Assembly: GCF_001514125.1 (NCBI RefSeq)
Contig: NZ_KQ948554.1
Coordinates: 1-64,000 of the forward strand
Length of the DNA: 64,000 bases
Source: Streptomyces longwoodensis
Lineage (GTDB): Bacteria > Actinomycetota > Actinomycetes > Streptomycetales > Streptomycetaceae
Direction of reading: 5' to 3'
Shown: positions 24,413 to 35,733 of the stretch, piece after piece
Position numbering within the stretch: position 1 is the first letter of the stretch
How the letters are laid out: the number at the start of each line of letters is the position of its first letter
Notes under the pieces: model-generated
Told to the model about the DNA's origin: nothing
What the model saw: only the letters and a program-made list of their open reading frames with translations
Databases searched by the model: none
Translations under genes and position numbers: made by a program

Positions 24413-25549
24413 GTGAGCCCCGTGAGCACGCCCTCACCGCACGGCCAGTCGCCGCTGCGCACCGTGCAGGTGCTGGGCGGCGGCAACGCCGGCAGCAGCG
24501 CCCACGTGCGCTCCCTGACCTCGGGGCTCGTCGCGCGGGGCGTGCGGGTGACGGTGTGCGCCCCCTCCGAGGCCGATCACACCTACGACTTCACGGGCGC
24601 CGGCGCCGAGCACGTCCCCGTGCCGCGCAGCAGCGACCCGGCGTCGGTGGCGGCCCTGCGCACGGCCTGCGCGGGCGCCGACCTGGTGCACGCGCACGGC
24701 CTGCACGCCTCCTTCCGGGCGGTGCTCGCGCTCAGCGGCCGGGACACCCCGCTGGTCGTCACCTGGCACGACCGGGCCCACGCCGAGGGCGCCCGCGCGC
24801 ACCTGCTGCGGATGCTGGAGCGGCGGGTGGCGAGGACGGCCACCGTGGTGCTCGGCACGTCCTCCGCGCTGGTCGACCGGGCCCGGCGCACGGGGGCCCG
24901 CGACGCCCGGCTCGCCGCCGTCGCGCTGCCCCGGCCCCGCCCGGCCGCGCCGCCCGACGACGCGGACCCCGGGCGGCCCAAGGCACGTGCCGAAGTCGGC
25001 GCGACCGGACGCCCGTTGCTGCTCGCCGTCGGCTCCCTGGACCGCCCCCGCGGCTTCGACGTCCTGCTGGACGCCACGCACGCGTGGTGCCGCCGGGACC
25101 CGGTGCCCATGGTCGCGATCGCGGGGGAGGGCCCGCTGCGGCCCGTGCTGCAGCGGCGCATCGAGGACGAGGGGCTGCCCGTCACGTTGCTGGGGCTGCG
25201 CCAGGACGTGGGCGACCTCATCGCCGCCGCCGACCTGGCCCTGCTGCCCGGCACCGGCGAGGCCCGCCCGGTCCTGGCCCAGGAAGCCCTGCACGCGGGC
25301 GTGCCCCTCGTCGCGGCCCGCACCGGCGCCGTCCGCGAACTCGTCGGCGACGCCGCCGAACTGGTCCCGCCGGGCGACGCCAAGGCCCTGGCCGACGCGG
25401 TGACCCGCCTCCTCGACGACCCCGAACGGCGGGCGCGACTGCGGGAGTCGGGGGCCCGCCAGGCGGCCACCTGGCCGACCGAGGAGGACACGGTCGGCCA
25501 GGTCCTCAGCGTCTACGACGAGTTGACCCAGCCCCGCCCGCTGGCCTGA
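24413..25549 (+). CDS. GT4-family glycosyltransferase
   Basis: A 378-residue GT-B enzyme. The N-terminal domain opens VQVLGGGNAGSSAHVRSL, with DLVHAHGLHASF and VVTWHDRAH. The C-terminal nucleotide-sugar domain has LLLAVGSLDRPRGFDVLLDA, IAGEGPLRPVL, and the GT4 E-x7-E region around GEARPVLAQEALHAGVPLVA. It transfers a sugar from an NDP-sugar to an unknown acceptor in the cytosol. GTG 24413 with AGGAG upstream is chosen over the longer frame, whose extra 60 residues lack family similarity. It belongs to the conserved set that resumes after the accessory block. Confidence 0.86.
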   Translation: MSPVSTPSPHGQSPLRTVQVLGGGNAGSSAHVRSLTSGLVARGVRVTVCAPSEADHTYDFTGAGAEHVPVPRSSDPASVAALRTACAGADLVHAHGLHASFRAVLALSGRDTPLVVTWHDRAHAEGARAHLLRMLERRVARTATVVLGTSSALVDRARRTGARDARLAAVALPRPRPAAPPDDADPGRPKARAEVGATGRPLLLAVGSLDRPRGFDVLLDATHAWCRRDPVPMVAIAGEGPLRPVLQRRIEDEGLPVTLLGLRQDVGDLIAAADLALLPGTGEARPVLAQEALHAGVPLVAARTGAVRELVGDAAELVPPGDAKALADAVTRLLDDPERRARLRESGARQAATWPTEEDTVGQVLSVYDELTQPRPLA

Positions 25550-25564
25550 CGGTCCCGCGGCCGG

Positions 25565-27208
25565 TCACGGCACGTGCCGGCGGGCCCGCAGGGCCAGGCT
25601 CAGCGCCAGGACGGTCTGCGGGTCGTCCAGGTCGGTGCCCAGCAACTCGCCGATGCGGGCGAGGCGGTTGTAGAGCGTCTGCCGGTTCAGGTGCAGTTCG
25701 CGCGCCGTCTCCGCCTTGCGGCCCGCGTGGGCGAGGTAGGTCTCCAGCGTCGGCAGCAACGGCGGCCGGGAGCGGGCGTCGTGGTCGCGGACCGGGCCGA
25801 TCGCGCGGTCCACGAAGGCCGCGAGGTCCGGGTGGTCGCGCAGCCGCCACAGCAGCAGGTCGATGTCCAGGCGGCGGGCGTCGTACCAGGGCCGGTCCGA
25901 CAGGCCCTGGGCGGCCGTCGCCGTCTCCGCCGCGTGCCGCAGGCCCGCGGAGGCCGCCGCCCAGCCGCCCGCCACCCCGACCACCACCACCGGCGGTGCC
26001 GCACCCGGCCGCTGCATCCCGGCCCGTTCCACCCCGGCCCGCAGCGCCGCCGCGACCCGGTCGGCGACCGCCGCCCGCTCCGACTCCGAGCGCAGGCCGA
26101 GCAGCAGCGGCACCCGGCCCTCCACCGGGCGCACGCCCAGCAGCACCGGCACGCCCACCGAGGCCAGCTCCTCCGCCACCGCCCGGGCCAGCACGGCCCA
26201 GCCACCGCCCGGGGACAGCGCGTCGCCCAGCCGCATGACCACCGGCAGCAGGGGGCCGGCGCCCGGCTTGAAGCCCAGCACCCGGGCCTGCGCCGGGGCG
26301 TCCTCCGCGGTGATCCGGCCCTCCGCAAGGTCGGTCAGGAAGTCCCCGCGGCCCCGGGCCGCCAGCTCCTCCTCCTGGCGGGCCTGCATGAGGACCACCG
26401 CGAGGATCCCGGCCGCCCGCTCGGCCGCCATCCGGTGCACCGGGGCCAGCGGGGCGCACACCGGCAGCAGCACCAGCCGGGCGCGCACCGAGCCCGTCCC
26501 GGGACCGCCCCCGGGCACGTCCACCAGCACCGAGCCGGACAGCGGCGGCGCGTCCTTGTGGGGGCCGCGCAGCCCCTCCCACACCTGGAGCGGGTCCGTG
26601 CCCCGCGGCCCGGCCCCGGCCGCGTACAGCAACTGCCCGTCGGGGGTCTCCAGGAAGACCGGGTTGCCGCCGAAGTCGGCCAGGATGGCGAGGACCTGCG
26701 GGACCCCGCCGCCGCCCAGGAGGGCCTGCGTGCAGCGCCGGTGGACCTCCTCGGCCTGCTGGAGCAGGGCGTAGTGGCCGTTGACGATCTCGGTGTGGAT
26801 CTCCTCGGTGACCGTGACGAACGGCACCTCGCGGTGCAGCTGGACCAGCGGCAGCCCGGTCGAGCGGGCCGTCTCCACCAGGGACGCCGGCAGGCGCGCG
26901 AACCGTGGCCCCAGCTCGACCACCAGCGCGGCGATGCCCCGCTCGGCCAGGGTCCGCACGAACGCGCGCTGCTCGGCCGGCCGGGTGCCCAGGCCGTAGC
27001 CGGTGGTCAGCAGCAGCTCGCCGCCCTTGAGCAGGGAGGCGATGTTGGGCACCTCGCCCGCGTGCACCCAGCGCACCGTGCGCCCCAGCCGGTCGGCGCC
27101 CGCCAACACCTCCGGGAGCCCGCTGCGCAGCCCGGGCAGCTCCAGGGCCCGCTGCACGGTGATGCCGGCGCCCCGGCCGTCGAATCGCTGGTCGGTACGG
27201 CTGTCCAT
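25565..27208 (-). CDS. PucR-family transcriptional regulator
   Basis: A 547-residue regulator. Residues about 15-140 form the PucR N-terminal domain (RALELPGLRSGLPEVLAG, VHAGEVPNIASLLKGGELLL). A GGDEF-like middle region follows, and the C-terminus is the PucR helix-turn-helix (LETYLAHAGRKAETARELHL, LNRQTLYNRLARIGELL). Family members control purine, amine or nutrient use. Target genes here are unknown. The ATG at 27208 (MDSRTDQRFDGRG) is taken because the domain begins 16 residues later. The frame stays open further upstream only as an overlap with non-coding or other-frame sequence. It runs co-directionally with the GH15 gene upstream. Confidence 0.88.
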   Translation of the reverse strand: MDSRTDQRFDGRGAGITVQRALELPGLRSGLPEVLAGADRLGRTVRWVHAGEVPNIASLLKGGELLLTTGYGLGTRPAEQRAFVRTLAERGIAALVVELGPRFARLPASLVETARSTGLPLVQLHREVPFVTVTEEIHTEIVNGHYALLQQAEEVHRRCTQALLGGGGVPQVLAILADFGGNPVFLETPDGQLLYAAGAGPRGTDPLQVWEGLRGPHKDAPPLSGSVLVDVPGGGPGTGSVRARLVLLPVCAPLAPVHRMAAERAAGILAVVLMQARQEEELAARGRGDFLTDLAEGRITAEDAPAQARVLGFKPGAGPLLPVVMRLGDALSPGGGWAVLARAVAEELASVGVPVLLGVRPVEGRVPLLLGLRSESERAAVADRVAAALRAGVERAGMQRPGAAPPVVVVGVAGGWAAASAGLRHAAETATAAQGLSDRPWYDARRLDIDLLLWRLRDHPDLAAFVDRAIGPVRDHDARSRPPLLPTLETYLAHAGRKAETARELHLNRQTLYNRLARIGELLGTDLDDPQTVLALSLALRARRHVP

Positions 27209-27360
27209 GCAGCGGACGCTACCTGCGCGAACGCCCCGGGGACATCCTCGGACGCCCCGGGGACGTCTCCGGGGCGCCTCCGCCCGGGCACGGGGGCACC
27301 CACCGGTGGACGGCGGTGCGCCCCCGCGCGGTGCGGGGACGCCCTCGACCGCCGTGTCCG

Positions 27361-29163
27361 TCAGCCGCCGTACGCCCCCGACGCCGTCAGGCGCAGGGCC
27401 GTGTCGATCAGCGGGACGTGGCTGAACGCCTGCGGGAAGTTGCCCACCTGGCGCTTGAGGCGCGGGTCCCACTCCTCGGCGAGCAGCCCCAGGTCGTTGC
27501 GCAGCGACAGCAGCTTCTCGAACAGCCTGCGCGCCTCGTCGACGCGGCCGATCATCGCCAGGTCGTCCGCCATCCAGAACGAGCAGGCGAGGAACGCCCC
27601 CTCGTCGCCGGGGAGGCCGTCGACGCCCTCGTCGTCGCCCTGGGTGGGGTAGCGCAGGATGAAGCCGTCCGGGGTGGACAGCTCGCGCTGGATCGCCTCG
27701 ATGGTGCCGATCACCCGCTTGTCGTCCGGCGGCAGGAAGCCCATCTGCGGGATCAGCAGCAGCGAGGCGTCCAGCTCCTTGGAGCCGTAGGACTGCGTGA
27801 AGGTGTTGCGCTCCTTGTCGTAGCCCTTCTCGCACACGTCCCGGTGGATGTCGTCGCGCAGCTCGCGCCACTTCTCCAGCGGGCCGTCCGCGTCACCGGA
27901 CTCGATCAGCTTGATCGTGCGGTCCACCGCGACCCAGGCCATCACCTTGGAGTGCACGAAGTGGCGGCGCGGGCCGCGCACCTCCCAGATGCCCTCGTCC
28001 GGCTCCTGCCAGTGGTCCTCGAGGTAGCGGATCAGCTTCAGCTGGAGCAGCGAGGCGTAGTCGTTGCGGGCCAGGCCCGTCATGTGGCCGAGATGCAGCG
28101 CCTCGGTGACCTCGCCGTAGACGTCCAGCTGGAGCTGGTGGGCGGCGCCGTTGCCGACGCGGACCGGCGCGGAGTTCTCGTAGCCCGGCAGCCAGTCCAG
28201 CTCCGCCTCGCCGAGCTCGCGCTCGCCGGCGATGCCGTACATGATCTGCAGGTTCTCCGGGTCGCCGGCGACCGCCCGCAGCAGCCACTCGCGCCAGGCG
28301 CGGGCCTCCTCGCGGTAGCCGGTGCGCAGCAGCGAGGACAGCGTGATCGCCGCGTCCCGCAGCCAGGTGTAGCGGTAGTCCCAGTTGCGCACGCCGCCGA
28401 TGTCCTCGGGCAGCGAGGTCGTGGGGGCCGCGACGATGCCGCCGGTGGGCCCGTAGGTGAGCGCCTTGAGCGTGATCAGGGAGCGGATCACCGCCTCGCG
28501 GTACGGACCGTGGTACGTACAGTGCTCCACCCACTCGCGCCAGAAGTCCTCCGTCGCCTCCAGCGACTGCTCCGGCTCCGGCAGCGCCGGCGGCTCCTTG
28601 TGCGAGGGCTGCCACGAGATGGTGAACGCGATCCGGTCACCGGGCGCGACGGTGAAGTCGGCGTACGTGGTCAGCTGCTTGCCGTAGGTCTCCGCGCTGG
28701 TGTCGAACCACACCGAGTCCGGGCCCGCCATGGCCACCGTGCGGCCCTCGTGCTTGTGGACCCAGGGGACGACCCGGCCGTAGGAGAACCGCATGCGCAG
28801 CGCCGAGCGCATCGGGACGCGGCCCGAGACGCCCTCCACGATGCGGATCAGCTGCGGGGCGCCGTCCCGCGGCGGCATGAAATCGGTCACCCGGACCGTG
28901 CCGCGCGGGGTGTCCCACTCGGACTCCAGGATCAGCGAGTCGCCGCGGTAGCCCCGCCGGGCCGCGGTGGGCGGCTCGGCGTCGGGGGCGTGGGCGGGAC
29001 CCAGCCGCCAGAAGCCGTGCTCCTCCGTGCCCAGCAGTCCGGCGAAGACCGCGTGCGAGTCGAAGCGGGGCAGGCACAGCCAGTCCACCGTCCCGTCACG
29101 GCAGACGAGAGCAGCGGTCTGCATGTCTCCGATGAGTGCGTAGTCTTCGATGCGCCCGGCCAC
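27361..29163 (-). CDS. Glycoside hydrolase family 15 protein
   Basis: A 600-residue GH15 protein, the glucoamylase/trehalase-like type widespread in actinobacteria. It begins RIEDYALIGDMQTAALV with DGTVDWLCLPRFDS close behind, carries the catalytic-domain signature RNWDYRYTWLRDAA (about residues 258-271), and ends VPLIDTALRLTASG. It has no signal peptide, so its alpha-glucan or trehalose substrate is intracellular. GTG 29163 has TGGAG six bases upstream; a GTG 24 bp further out is less well placed. It is divergent from pyrG. Confidence 0.9.
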   Translation of the reverse strand: MAGRIEDYALIGDMQTAALVCRDGTVDWLCLPRFDSHAVFAGLLGTEEHGFWRLGPAHAPDAEPPTAARRGYRGDSLILESEWDTPRGTVRVTDFMPPRDGAPQLIRIVEGVSGRVPMRSALRMRFSYGRVVPWVHKHEGRTVAMAGPDSVWFDTSAETYGKQLTTYADFTVAPGDRIAFTISWQPSHKEPPALPEPEQSLEATEDFWREWVEHCTYHGPYREAVIRSLITLKALTYGPTGGIVAAPTTSLPEDIGGVRNWDYRYTWLRDAAITLSSLLRTGYREEARAWREWLLRAVAGDPENLQIMYGIAGERELGEAELDWLPGYENSAPVRVGNGAAHQLQLDVYGEVTEALHLGHMTGLARNDYASLLQLKLIRYLEDHWQEPDEGIWEVRGPRRHFVHSKVMAWVAVDRTIKLIESGDADGPLEKWRELRDDIHRDVCEKGYDKERNTFTQSYGSKELDASLLLIPQMGFLPPDDKRVIGTIEAIQRELSTPDGFILRYPTQGDDEGVDGLPGDEGAFLACSFWMADDLAMIGRVDEARRLFEKLLSLRNDLGLLAEEWDPRLKRQVGNFPQAFSHVPLIDTALRLTASGAYGG

Positions 29164-29659
29164 GTGCAACTCCAGTCGAACGGCCACGTCACCCCAAAGC
29201 GGGGCTGTCGCTAGTGCGGTCAAGGGGGGTAAACAGGTTGGATCACTGCGTTGTTGAGCGGTGAAGCAAAGCAGCCGCTCCGCCCGGAGGGCAAAACGAC
29301 GATCTCCGCTCAACCAACTGACGAGCTCTTGGGGTTCCGGTGGTGACGGGCGGGGGTGGTGCCGTGTGTCCGGCCGTGCTCGGCAGCGAGTGTCCGAGCA
29401 GAATACGACGCACGTAGATGATCTGCGTGCCGCTCCGGGCAACCCGTGTGGGCCGAACGGGTGAGCACCGGGTGAGGGACCGGTGTCCGGCCCGTGCCGC
29501 GCCCCCCGCCCGGGGAACCGCACGTGGCGGCCCGTGTGCGCAGCGTGGCCGGGAGCCATCACCCGTCGGCGCTGATACCCTGGTAGCCCGTGAGCCGGTG
29601 GGTGAGAAAGCCCCCGAACCGCCACCCCAGACCGCGACCACGGGAGCCCCCTCTTGGCC
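29164..29659. other. Divergent intergenic region between GH15 and pyrG
   Basis: This 496-bp gap carries no supported gene. An inverted repeat TTGAGCGG (29254-29261) / CCGCTCAA (29306-29313), extendable to GTTG/CAAC on the flanks, is the only clear structure. It may end or start a transcript. Short open frames here lack ribosome sites and codon bias. No pyrimidine-type attenuator with a T-tract was recognised. Confidence 0.6.
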
Positions 29660-31348
<1,689 letters not shown>

Positions 31349-31367
31349 CACATCAGTTGTACGGTGG

Positions 31368-31410
31368 CCGGGGTGCATACCTTCACGGGTACGCACCCCG
31401 GTTTTGTTTT
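31368..31410 (+). terminator. Intrinsic terminator after pyrG
   Basis: CCGGGGTGC (31368-31376) pairs with GCACCCCGG (31393-31401), and inner TACC/GGTA pairs lengthen the stem. TTTTGTTTT follows. It lies 20 bases after the pyrG stop and just before the Nudix gene, so pyrG transcripts probably end here at least in part. Confidence 0.88.
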
Positions 31411-31439
31411 CCGCAGGTCACGCAGGTGAAAGGGCAGGC

Positions 31440-32066
31440 ATGACGATCAAGGACACCCCCGAGGAGTGGGAGATCCGGTCCTCCGAGACCCCCTTCCGGG
31501 GCGCCAAGACCTCCGTCCGCACGGACGAGGTGGTCATGCCCGACGGCTCCGTGGCCCGCCGCGACTACCAGGTCCACCCGGGCTCGGTCGCCATCCTCGC
31601 GCTGGACGACGACGACCGGGTGCTGCTGATCAAGCAGTACCGCCACCCGGTGCGCCAGAAGCTGTGGGAGATCCCGGCCGGCCTGCTGGACGTGCCCGGC
31701 GAGAACCCGCTGCACGCCGCCCAGCGCGAGCTGTACGAGGAGGCGCACGTCAAGGCCGAGGACTGGCGGGTGCTGACCGACGTGTACACCACTCCCGGCG
31801 GCTGCGACGAGTCCGTGCGGATCTTCCTGGCCCGCGGGCTGTCCGAGGCCCAGGGCGAGCGGTTCACGGCCGAGCACGAGGAGACCGACCTCCAGCACGC
31901 GCGCGTGCCGGTCGACGAGCTGGTCCGGGGTGTGCTGGCGGGGGAGCTGCACAACAACTGCCTCGTCGTCGGCGTGCTGTCCCTGGTCGCCGCCCGCGGC
32001 GGGGACGGCCTGGACGTCCTGCGCCCGGCGGAGGCCCCCTGGCCGGCCCGCCCGTTCGAGGCATAG
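31440..32066 (+). CDS. ADP-ribose pyrophosphatase (Nudix hydrolase)
   Basis: A 208-residue Nudix hydrolase. The Nudix box reads AGLLDVPGENPLHAAQREL then YEEAHV. As in other actinobacterial ADP-ribose hydrolases there is one extra residue before the first Glu, and Gly is replaced by His near the end. The upstream IKQYRHPVRQKLWEIPAGLL is the signature of ADP-sugar pyrophosphatases, which cut ADP-ribose to AMP and ribose-5-phosphate. ATG 31440 follows GAAAGGG. It lies between the pyrG terminator and a double hairpin, so it is probably transcribed alone or by read-through from pyrG. Confidence 0.9.
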   Translation: MTIKDTPEEWEIRSSETPFRGAKTSVRTDEVVMPDGSVARRDYQVHPGSVAILALDDDDRVLLIKQYRHPVRQKLWEIPAGLLDVPGENPLHAAQRELYEEAHVKAEDWRVLTDVYTTPGGCDESVRIFLARGLSEAQGERFTAEHEETDLQHARVPVDELVRGVLAGELHNNCLVVGVLSLVAARGGDGLDVLRPAEAPWPARPFEA

Positions 32067-32113
32067 GGGGTGTCTTGTCGGTCAGGCCGGGCTCGCCGAC
32101 AAGACACCCCCTA
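32064..32113. terminator. Perfect 18-bp inverted repeat, terminator or mobile-element footprint
   Basis: TAGGGGGTGTCTTGTCGG (32064-32081) is repeated exactly inverted at 32096-32113 around a 14-nt loop. The left end overlaps the TAG stop of the Nudix gene. It can act as a strong hairpin terminator. The TAGGGGG...CCCCCTA ends also resemble those of miniature inverted-repeat elements; no transposase is present. Confidence 0.8.
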
Positions 32114-32130
32114 GTCCCCGCCGGGGTCCG

Positions 32131-32177
32131 AGGACCGACACGCGCCCGCGCACACCGCGCTGGCGCGTGTCGGTCCT
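32131..32177. terminator. Second perfect inverted repeat (16 bp)
   Basis: AGGACCGACACGCGCC (32131-32146) and GGCGCGTGTCGGTCCT (32162-32177) form a perfect 16-bp stem with a 15-nt loop. It is 17 bp beyond the first hairpin and is unrelated in sequence. Together they make a double terminator that isolates the downstream NTPase gene. Confidence 0.78.
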
Positions 32178-32323
32178 ACGATCTTTTGATCCGATCAGGG
32201 GAGTCCCGCCCCGTCACCGCCGTGCACGGCCCGGATCGTCGCAGAGCGTGAACTAGGCTCTGGAAACGCCCGAACCGGAGTCCCGGCGGGCCCCAGGCGT
32301 GCGATGGGACGGGAGTGTGGCCC

Positions 32324-34408
32324 GTGACGGATCAGACGGTGGACACGGACGGCGCCAAGCTGTCGGGACAACCGTCGGCTGAGGGCCACTTCCTGGGCCG
32401 CACCCGGGAGTTGAAGGAACTGCTCGCCGACATCGAGCGGGCCGGACTGGACACCATCTCCGGGCGCAAGGCGCCCCGCGCGCGCGTGCTGCTCATCGCG
32501 GGCCGCCCCGGATCCGGACGCACCGCCCTCGCCGGGGAACTGGCCCGCCGGGTCGCGGACCGGTACCCGGACGGGGTGCTGCGCGCCCGGCTCAGCGAGC
32601 CCGACGGCACCCCCGTCCCCGTCGCCCGGGTGGCCCGCGACCTGCTGACCGCCCTGGACGAGCCGGCCCCGCCCGGCGCCGGCGAGGACGACCTCGCCGC
32701 GGCCCTGCGCGGCGCCCTCGCCGAACGGCGCGCCCTGCTCCTGCTGGACGACGCGGCCGGCGCCGACCAGGTCGACGCCCTGCTGCCGGACACCCCCGAC
32801 TGCCTGGTCGTCGCCGTCTCGGCCGGCCCCCTCACCGGCATCTCCGACGTGCGCCCCTGCACCCTGGGCGGCCTGGACACCAAGTCGGGCCTGGAACTGC
32901 TCACCCGGTACACCGGCTCGGTCCGGGTGACCGTCGACCCGTACGCCGCCGAGGGCCTGGTCGAGGCCTGCCAGGGCCAGCCCGCCACCCTGCTGCTGGC
33001 CGGGGGCTGGCTCGCCGCCCGGCCCACGTCGGCCGTGGCCGACCTCGCCAAGCACCTGCACGCCGAGGGCGACGAGGGCACCCCGCTCGGCCGGGTCTTC
33101 GGGCTGGTCCACGCCGGGCTGCCCGCGCCCGCCGCCCGGATACTGCGCCTGCTCAGCCTCGCCCCGGCCGGCCTGGTCGACCCGCACACCGCCTCCGCGC
33201 TGGCCGGCTGCTCGATCGGCGCCGCGCGCACCACGCTGGACGACCTGACCGCCCTCGGCCTGCTGCGCGCGGCCGACTCCCCGCTGCCGCAGTACGAGGT
33301 GCCGGGCTGCCTGCACCCCCTGCTGCGGGCCGCCGTCGAGGCGCACGACCGGCCGGCCGAGCTCCAGCTGGCCCGTGCCCGGATGCTGGAGCGGACCGTC
33401 CGGCTGCTGCAGTCCTGCCGCGCCACCACCGAGACCGACAGCCCCCAGGCCCGCGAGAAGCTCCAGGGGCTGCCCCGGGCCCTGCGCTTCCCCGGCGCCC
33501 GGGCCGCCGCCCAGTGGCTGGACCTGAGCCGGCCCGCCCTGCTCGCCTGCGCCCGGCTCGCCGTCCAGGAGGGGGACCTGGACACCCTGGCCCGGCGGCT
33601 GATGTCCCAGCTGGTGCGGGCGATGGTCGCCCACTTCGGCACCCAGGCCGCGGCGCCCGACCTGTACGAAGTCCACCGGCTGGTCCTGGACGTGGCGGAG
33701 CGCCGCGACCTGCCCCGGGAGCGGGCCGCCGCCCTGCTGAACCTGGCCGACGTCGACGCCCGCACCGGCCGCACCCGGGCCGCCCTGGTGCGCTACCGGG
33801 CCGCGCTGGACGCCGGACGCGAGGCGAACGACCCGTACGCGACCGGCCGCGCGATGGAATCCGTAGGCGGCGCGCACCTGGAGCTCGGGGACTACGACCG
33901 GGCCGCCGACTGGTTCGGCCGGGCCCTCGGCGAGCGGCTGGCCCGCGACGAGCGCGCGGACGCCGCCCGCCTTTACGGCCGGATCGCCACCGCCCACACC
34001 TACGCCGCCCGCTACGGCGAGGCGCTGCGCAACTGGCGGGCCGCGGCCGCCGCCCACCGCAAGCTGGGCGACCTGGCCGCGCAGGCCCGAGCGGTCAGTG
34101 AAATCGCGCGTGTTCAAGAGTACGCGGGCCGGCCCGAGGAGTCGCTGCGCACCTGCCGCGAGGCGGTGGAGGCGGCCCGCCGGGCCGGGGACCACCGGCT
34201 CCAGGCGGCGCTGAACCTGCGGCTCGCCGACACCCTGGAGCACCTCGGCGACCCGGCCGCCGCCCACCTGCACCGCGCGGCCGCCGAGCGCATCCTGGGG
34301 GAGGAGGCACCCGAGACCGGGGGGCCGCCGGAGGGGTCCGAGCGGCAGGACCAGCCGGAACACGCTGCTAACGCCTGCGAAATCCGCAGTACACCCGCTG
34401 AAGATTGA
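32324..34408 (+). CDS. NB-ARC-like NTPase with TPR repeats
   Basis: A 694-residue protein laid out like the C-terminal two thirds of AfsR-type regulators but with no DNA-binding domain. It has an FLGRTRELKELL entry motif, P-loop GRPGSGRTALAG, LLLLDDAAGADQVDALLP as Walker B, a winged-helix-like middle region, and TPR pairs in residues about 460-660 (YDRAADWFGRALGERLA, YGEALRNWRAAAAAHRKLG). It is probably a signalling STAND-type ATPase; the partner is unknown. GTG 32324 has GGGAG eight bases upstream. An earlier GTG at 32315 overlaps that site. Confidence 0.82.
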   Translation: MTDQTVDTDGAKLSGQPSAEGHFLGRTRELKELLADIERAGLDTISGRKAPRARVLLIAGRPGSGRTALAGELARRVADRYPDGVLRARLSEPDGTPVPVARVARDLLTALDEPAPPGAGEDDLAAALRGALAERRALLLLDDAAGADQVDALLPDTPDCLVVAVSAGPLTGISDVRPCTLGGLDTKSGLELLTRYTGSVRVTVDPYAAEGLVEACQGQPATLLLAGGWLAARPTSAVADLAKHLHAEGDEGTPLGRVFGLVHAGLPAPAARILRLLSLAPAGLVDPHTASALAGCSIGAARTTLDDLTALGLLRAADSPLPQYEVPGCLHPLLRAAVEAHDRPAELQLARARMLERTVRLLQSCRATTETDSPQAREKLQGLPRALRFPGARAAAQWLDLSRPALLACARLAVQEGDLDTLARRLMSQLVRAMVAHFGTQAAAPDLYEVHRLVLDVAERRDLPRERAAALLNLADVDARTGRTRAALVRYRAALDAGREANDPYATGRAMESVGGAHLELGDYDRAADWFGRALGERLARDERADAARLYGRIATAHTYAARYGEALRNWRAAAAAHRKLGDLAAQARAVSEIARVQEYAGRPEESLRTCREAVEAARRAGDHRLQAALNLRLADTLEHLGDPAAAHLHRAAAERILGEEAPETGGPPEGSERQDQPEHAANACEIRSTPAED

Positions 34409-34551
34409 TGCAAAGGAAGGCTAGACAGCGGGAACACCTTCATTAGACTGGCTCTGTCGCACATTCTCCTGCGATGCATCCCGGTATGCCCTCTGCGGCC
34501 GGGTATGCCCTGCCATGCCCCACACCCTCTGAGCCAAGGACCGTGATCGAC

Positions 34552-35667
34552 GTGAAGGTCGGCATCCCCCGCGAGGTCAAGAACAACGAGTTCCGGGTGG
34601 CCATCACCCCCGCCGGTGTGCACGAGCTGGTGCGCCACGGCCACCAGGTCGTCGTCGAGCGCAACGCCGGCGTCGGCTCGTCGATCACCAACGAGGAGTA
34701 CGTCGCCGCCGGCGCCCAGATCCTGGAGACCGCCGACGAGGTCTGGGCCGCCGCCGACCTGCTGCTGAAGGTCAAGGAGCCGATCGCCGAGGAGTACCAC
34801 CGCCTCCGCAAGGACCAGACCCTCTTCACCTACCTGCACCTGGCCGCCTCCAAGGAGTGCACGGACGCGCTCATCGAGTCCGGCACCACCGCGATCGCCT
34901 ACGAGACGGTCGAGCTGCCCAGCCGCGCCCTGCCCCTGCTCGCCCCGATGTCCGAGGTCGCGGGCCGGCTCGCCCCCCAGGTCGGCGCCTACCAGCTGAT
35001 GCGCGCCAACGGCGGCCGCGGTGTGCTGCCCGGCGGCGTCCCGGGCGTGCTGGCCGCCAAGGCGGTCGTCATCGGTGGCGGCGTCTCCGGCTGGAACGCC
35101 GCGCAGATCGCCATCGGCATGGGCTTCCACGTCACCCTGCTCGACCGGGACATCAACAAGCTCAAGGAGGCCGACAAGATCTTCGGGACGAAGATCCAGA
35201 CCGTCGTCTCCAACTCCTTCGAGCTCGAGAAGGCCTGCCTGGAGGCCGACCTGGTGATCGGCGCGGTGCTGATCCCCGGCGCCAAGGCCCCGAAGCTGGT
35301 CACCAACGAGCTGGTGTCCCGGATGAAGCCGGGAAGTGTCCTTGTCGACATCGCGATCGACCAGGGCGGCTGCTTCGAGGACTCCCGTCCCACCACCCAC
35401 GCCGAGCCGACCTTCACGGTCCACGAGTCGGTCTTCTACTGCGTCGCCAACATGCCCGGCGCGGTGCCCAACACCTCCACCTACGCGCTGACCAACGCGA
35501 CCCTGCCCTACATCGTCGAACTCGCCAACCAGGGCTGGGTGGACGCGCTGCGCCGCGACCCCGCGCTGGCCAAGGGCCTCAACACCCATGACGGCAAGGT
35601 CGTTTACCGGGAGGTCGCCGAGGCGCACGGCCTGGAGCACGTGGAGCTGGACTCCCTGCTCGGCTGA
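34552..35667 (+). CDS. ald: Alanine dehydrogenase
   Basis: A 371-residue NAD-dependent L-alanine dehydrogenase interconverting alanine with pyruvate and ammonia. Landmarks: KVGIPREVKNNEFRVAITP, the pyruvate-binding KVKEPIAEEY, catalytic His in TYLHLAASKE, the Rossmann loop VVIGGGVSGWNAAQIA, and the MPGAVPNTSTYALTNATLPY block. GTG 34552 is preferred: CCAAGGA lies 11 bases before it, while GTG 34543 is only two bases from that site. It could serve nitrogen use or redox balance under low oxygen, as in other actinobacteria. A strong terminator follows. Confidence 0.95.
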   Translation: MKVGIPREVKNNEFRVAITPAGVHELVRHGHQVVVERNAGVGSSITNEEYVAAGAQILETADEVWAAADLLLKVKEPIAEEYHRLRKDQTLFTYLHLAASKECTDALIESGTTAIAYETVELPSRALPLLAPMSEVAGRLAPQVGAYQLMRANGGRGVLPGGVPGVLAAKAVVIGGGVSGWNAAQIAIGMGFHVTLLDRDINKLKEADKIFGTKIQTVVSNSFELEKACLEADLVIGAVLIPGAKAPKLVTNELVSRMKPGSVLVDIAIDQGGCFEDSRPTTHAEPTFTVHESVFYCVANMPGAVPNTSTYALTNATLPYIVELANQGWVDALRRDPALAKGLNTHDGKVVYREVAEAHGLEHVELDSLLG

Positions 35668-35733
35668 CCGACGGGATCAAGTCGTCCCCGGGTAAAAGGC
35701 GATTCGTCAACACAGGTGGTCAACGACACGCGA

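Noticed and set aside
25565..27871. Longer PucR frame extending upstream beyond 27208
   Set aside because: The added residues overlap the GH15 gene in another frame, resemble no domain, and the PucR domain begins right after ATG 27208.
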